A DNA stretch of 64,000 bases from an uncultured Ruminococcus sp. (lineage in GTDB: Bacteria > Bacillota > Clostridia > Oscillospirales > Ruminococcaceae). Shown one piece after another: positions 62,833 through 64,000 of this stretch. Under the pieces are notes generated by a model. That model saw only the letters and a program-made list of their open reading frames with translations, searched no databases and was not told where the DNA came from. Numbering within the stretch: position 1 is the stretch's first letter; the number at the start of each line of letters is the position of its first letter. A program made the translations under genes and the position numbers. The stretch is from contig CANQWA010000004.1 of the NCBI GenBank assembly GCA_947627445.1, positions 24,008 through 88,007 on the forward strand, written 5' to 3'.

Positions 62833-63741
62833 ATGAAGCATTTATTGAAGATGCTCGATTTGAGCACGGAAGAAATCATTGAGATTCTGGATTTGGCGGA
62901 TCAGCTGAAATATGAGCTGAAGCATGGAATTCCCCACCCCCATTTGAAGGGAAAGTCTCTGGGTATGATCTTCCAGAAGGCATCCACCCGGACACGCGTT
63001 TCCTTTGAAACCGGGATGTATCAGTTGGGCGGACACCCGCTGTTTCTGTCTGCGGATGATCTCCAGATTGGTCGGGGCGAGCCAGTACAGGATACAGCAC
63101 GGGTACTCTCCCGGTATCTGGACGGAATTATGATCCGGACCTTTGAGCAGAAGGAAGTGGAGGATCTGGCGGATCATGGTTCTATCCCCATCATCAACGG
63201 TCTGACGGACTTCTGTCACCCCTGTCAAATTCTGGCTGACCTTATGACCATCCGGGAAGTTAAGAGCAGTTTTGACGGGCTGAAAATGTGCTTTATCGGG
63301 GATGGGAATAACATGGCGAATTCACTCATTGTAGGCTGCCTGAAAGTGGGTATGGCGGTATCTATTGCTTGCCCAAAGAATTATCAGCCGGACGACGTGG
63401 TGCTGAAATTTGCCAAGACTTATGGGGATAAGTTCCAGATGACAGACAAACCGCTGGAGGCTGCCAAGGGCGCAGACGTGGTCATTACAGACGTGTGGTC
63501 TTCCATGGGCATGGAGAGCGAGATCGAGGCACGGAAGATTGCCTTTGCAGGGTATCAGGTAAATGATGAAGTCATGGCACAGGCACACAGCGATGCCATG
63601 GTGCTGCACTGTCTGCCGGCGCATCGAGAAGAGGAGATTACCACAAAAGTGTTCGAGGCACATGCCAAAGAGATTTTTGAGGAGGCAGAAAACCGGTTGC
63701 ATGCGCAGAAGGCAGTTATGGTAAAGCTGATGGCGTCATGA
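62833..63741 (+). CDS. argF: Ornithine carbamoyltransferase
   Basis: OTC makes citrulline from ornithine and carbamoyl phosphate. The 302-residue product has the carbamoyl-phosphate motif STRTRVSFE, FCHPCQILADLMTIRE, the ornithine-loop VWSSMGME and the family signature HCLPAHREEE. Type: ornithine rather than aspartate, because of HCLP. GGAGGAACA precedes the ATG. It ends the arginine cluster. carAB are not in this window. Confidence 0.97.
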   Translation: MKHLLKMLDLSTEEIIEILDLADQLKYELKHGIPHPHLKGKSLGMIFQKASTRTRVSFETGMYQLGGHPLFLSADDLQIGRGEPVQDTARVLSRYLDGIMIRTFEQKEVEDLADHGSIPIINGLTDFCHPCQILADLMTIREVKSSFDGLKMCFIGDGNNMANSLIVGCLKVGMAVSIACPKNYQPDDVVLKFAKTYGDKFQMTDKPLEAAKGADVVITDVWSSMGMESEIEARKIAFAGYQVNDEVMAQAHSDAMVLHCLPAHREEEITTKVFEAHAKEIFEEAENRLHAQKAVMVKLMAS

Positions 63742-63760
63742 TTTGGTTGGAACATGAACA

Positions 63761-63798
63761 GAAAAAGGCAGTCCTGGAAAATGGGGCTGCCTTTTTTG
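63761..63798 (+). terminator. Terminator of the arginine cluster
   Basis: AAAAAGGCAG (63762-63771) with CTGCCTTTTT (63787-63796), followed by TG. Confidence 0.9.
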
Positions 63799-63864
63799 CA
63801 TAAAAAACATTGTGCCTTGTTATATTTCAACAAACAAATGTTGAAATTGTTGAAAATGTTCTTC

Positions 63865-63987
63865 TTGACAAGAGTGGGTATGGCATGGTATAATAATAAA
63901 GCTGTCGGTCGAGAGGCGAGAGTCGAGAGGCAGGCGGAGATATTCACAGAAAGTTCACTTGACAAGAGGAGCGGGATGTGGTATACT
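63865..63987 (+). promoter_or_regulatory. Two tandem promoters at the window end
   Basis: Promoter 1: TTGACA (63865-63870), 18-base spacer, TATAAT (63889-63894). Promoter 2: TTGACA (63959-63964), 17-base spacer, TATACT (63982-63987). Between them are repeated GTCGAGAGGC segments. The gene they drive is beyond the window. Confidence 0.8.
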
Positions 63988-64000
63988 GAACAAGTTGCTT

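Overview
The window is the origin-proximal part of a bacterial chromosome from a low-to-mid G+C Firmicute. The best fit is a Ruminococcus-like member of the Oscillospiraceae (Clostridia). The reasons are the dnaA / rpmH-rnpA-yidD-yidC-khpB-mnmE-mnmG-rsmG-noc-parA-parB order typical of Firmicute origins, strong AGGAGG ribosome binding sites, TTGACA-17-TATAAT promoters, spo0A and spoIVB, and two secreted proteins with dockerin modules (cellulosome-type attachment). The species is inferred, not read from a marker gene. No rRNA, tRNA, CRISPR array, prophage or transposase gene was seen.

Layout. 1-1.9 kb: dnaA on the minus strand, with DnaA-box-like repeats on both sides, marking oriC. 1.9-13.7 kb: plus-strand housekeeping block (rpmH to parB, then serS) carrying three parS sites. 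13.8-20.1 kb: a two-component system transcribed away from a four-gene cluster of zinc-ribbon and single-pass membrane proteins that share one extracytoplasmic domain. 20.5-29.5 kb: an aminotransferase, a 1112-residue dockerin beta-helix protein, proS, a small Cys-cluster protein and guaB. 29.8-41.6 kb: an eight-gene operon with a very large substrate-binding protein, two pairs of sugar-type ABC permeases, an NHL-repeat membrane protein, a Yip1-like membrane protein and a DUF5696-like secreted protein, but no ATPase. 41.9-42.1 kb: a promoter, a long foldable transcript and a terminator without an ORF, a 6S RNA candidate. 42.2-46.6 kb: purA, a dockerin-bearing papain-like protease, and an SCP2-domain protein with a histone-H1-like tail. 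46.8-50.9 kb: the SRP/ribosome-maturation operon ylxM-ffh-rpsP-khpA-rimM-trmD, with two long hairpins around khpA. 51.1-55.0 kb: HPr, spoIVB (inverted relative to its usual orientation), a membrane protein, spo0A and a flavin reductase-like protein. 55.3-63.7 kb: an apparently complete arginine biosynthesis cluster argG-argH-(59-aa membrane peptide)-argC-argJ-argB-argD-argF.

How the parts work together. The left part couples replication initiation (DnaA/oriC), segregation (ParABS, Noc-like ParB paralogue), tRNA U34 modification (MnmE/MnmG) and membrane insertion (YidC/YidD). The middle is accessory: surface and nutrient-acquisition genes with signal peptides, dockerins and carbohydrate-type ABC transport. 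The right end is biosynthetic and developmental. Short intergenic repeats recur across the window and probably represent non-autonomous mobile or REP-like elements.

Least described parts: the ATPase-less double-permease operon, the zinc-ribbon/extracytoplasmic-domain cluster next to the two-component system, the CxxCxxCxxC small protein, and the paired long hairpins around khpA.
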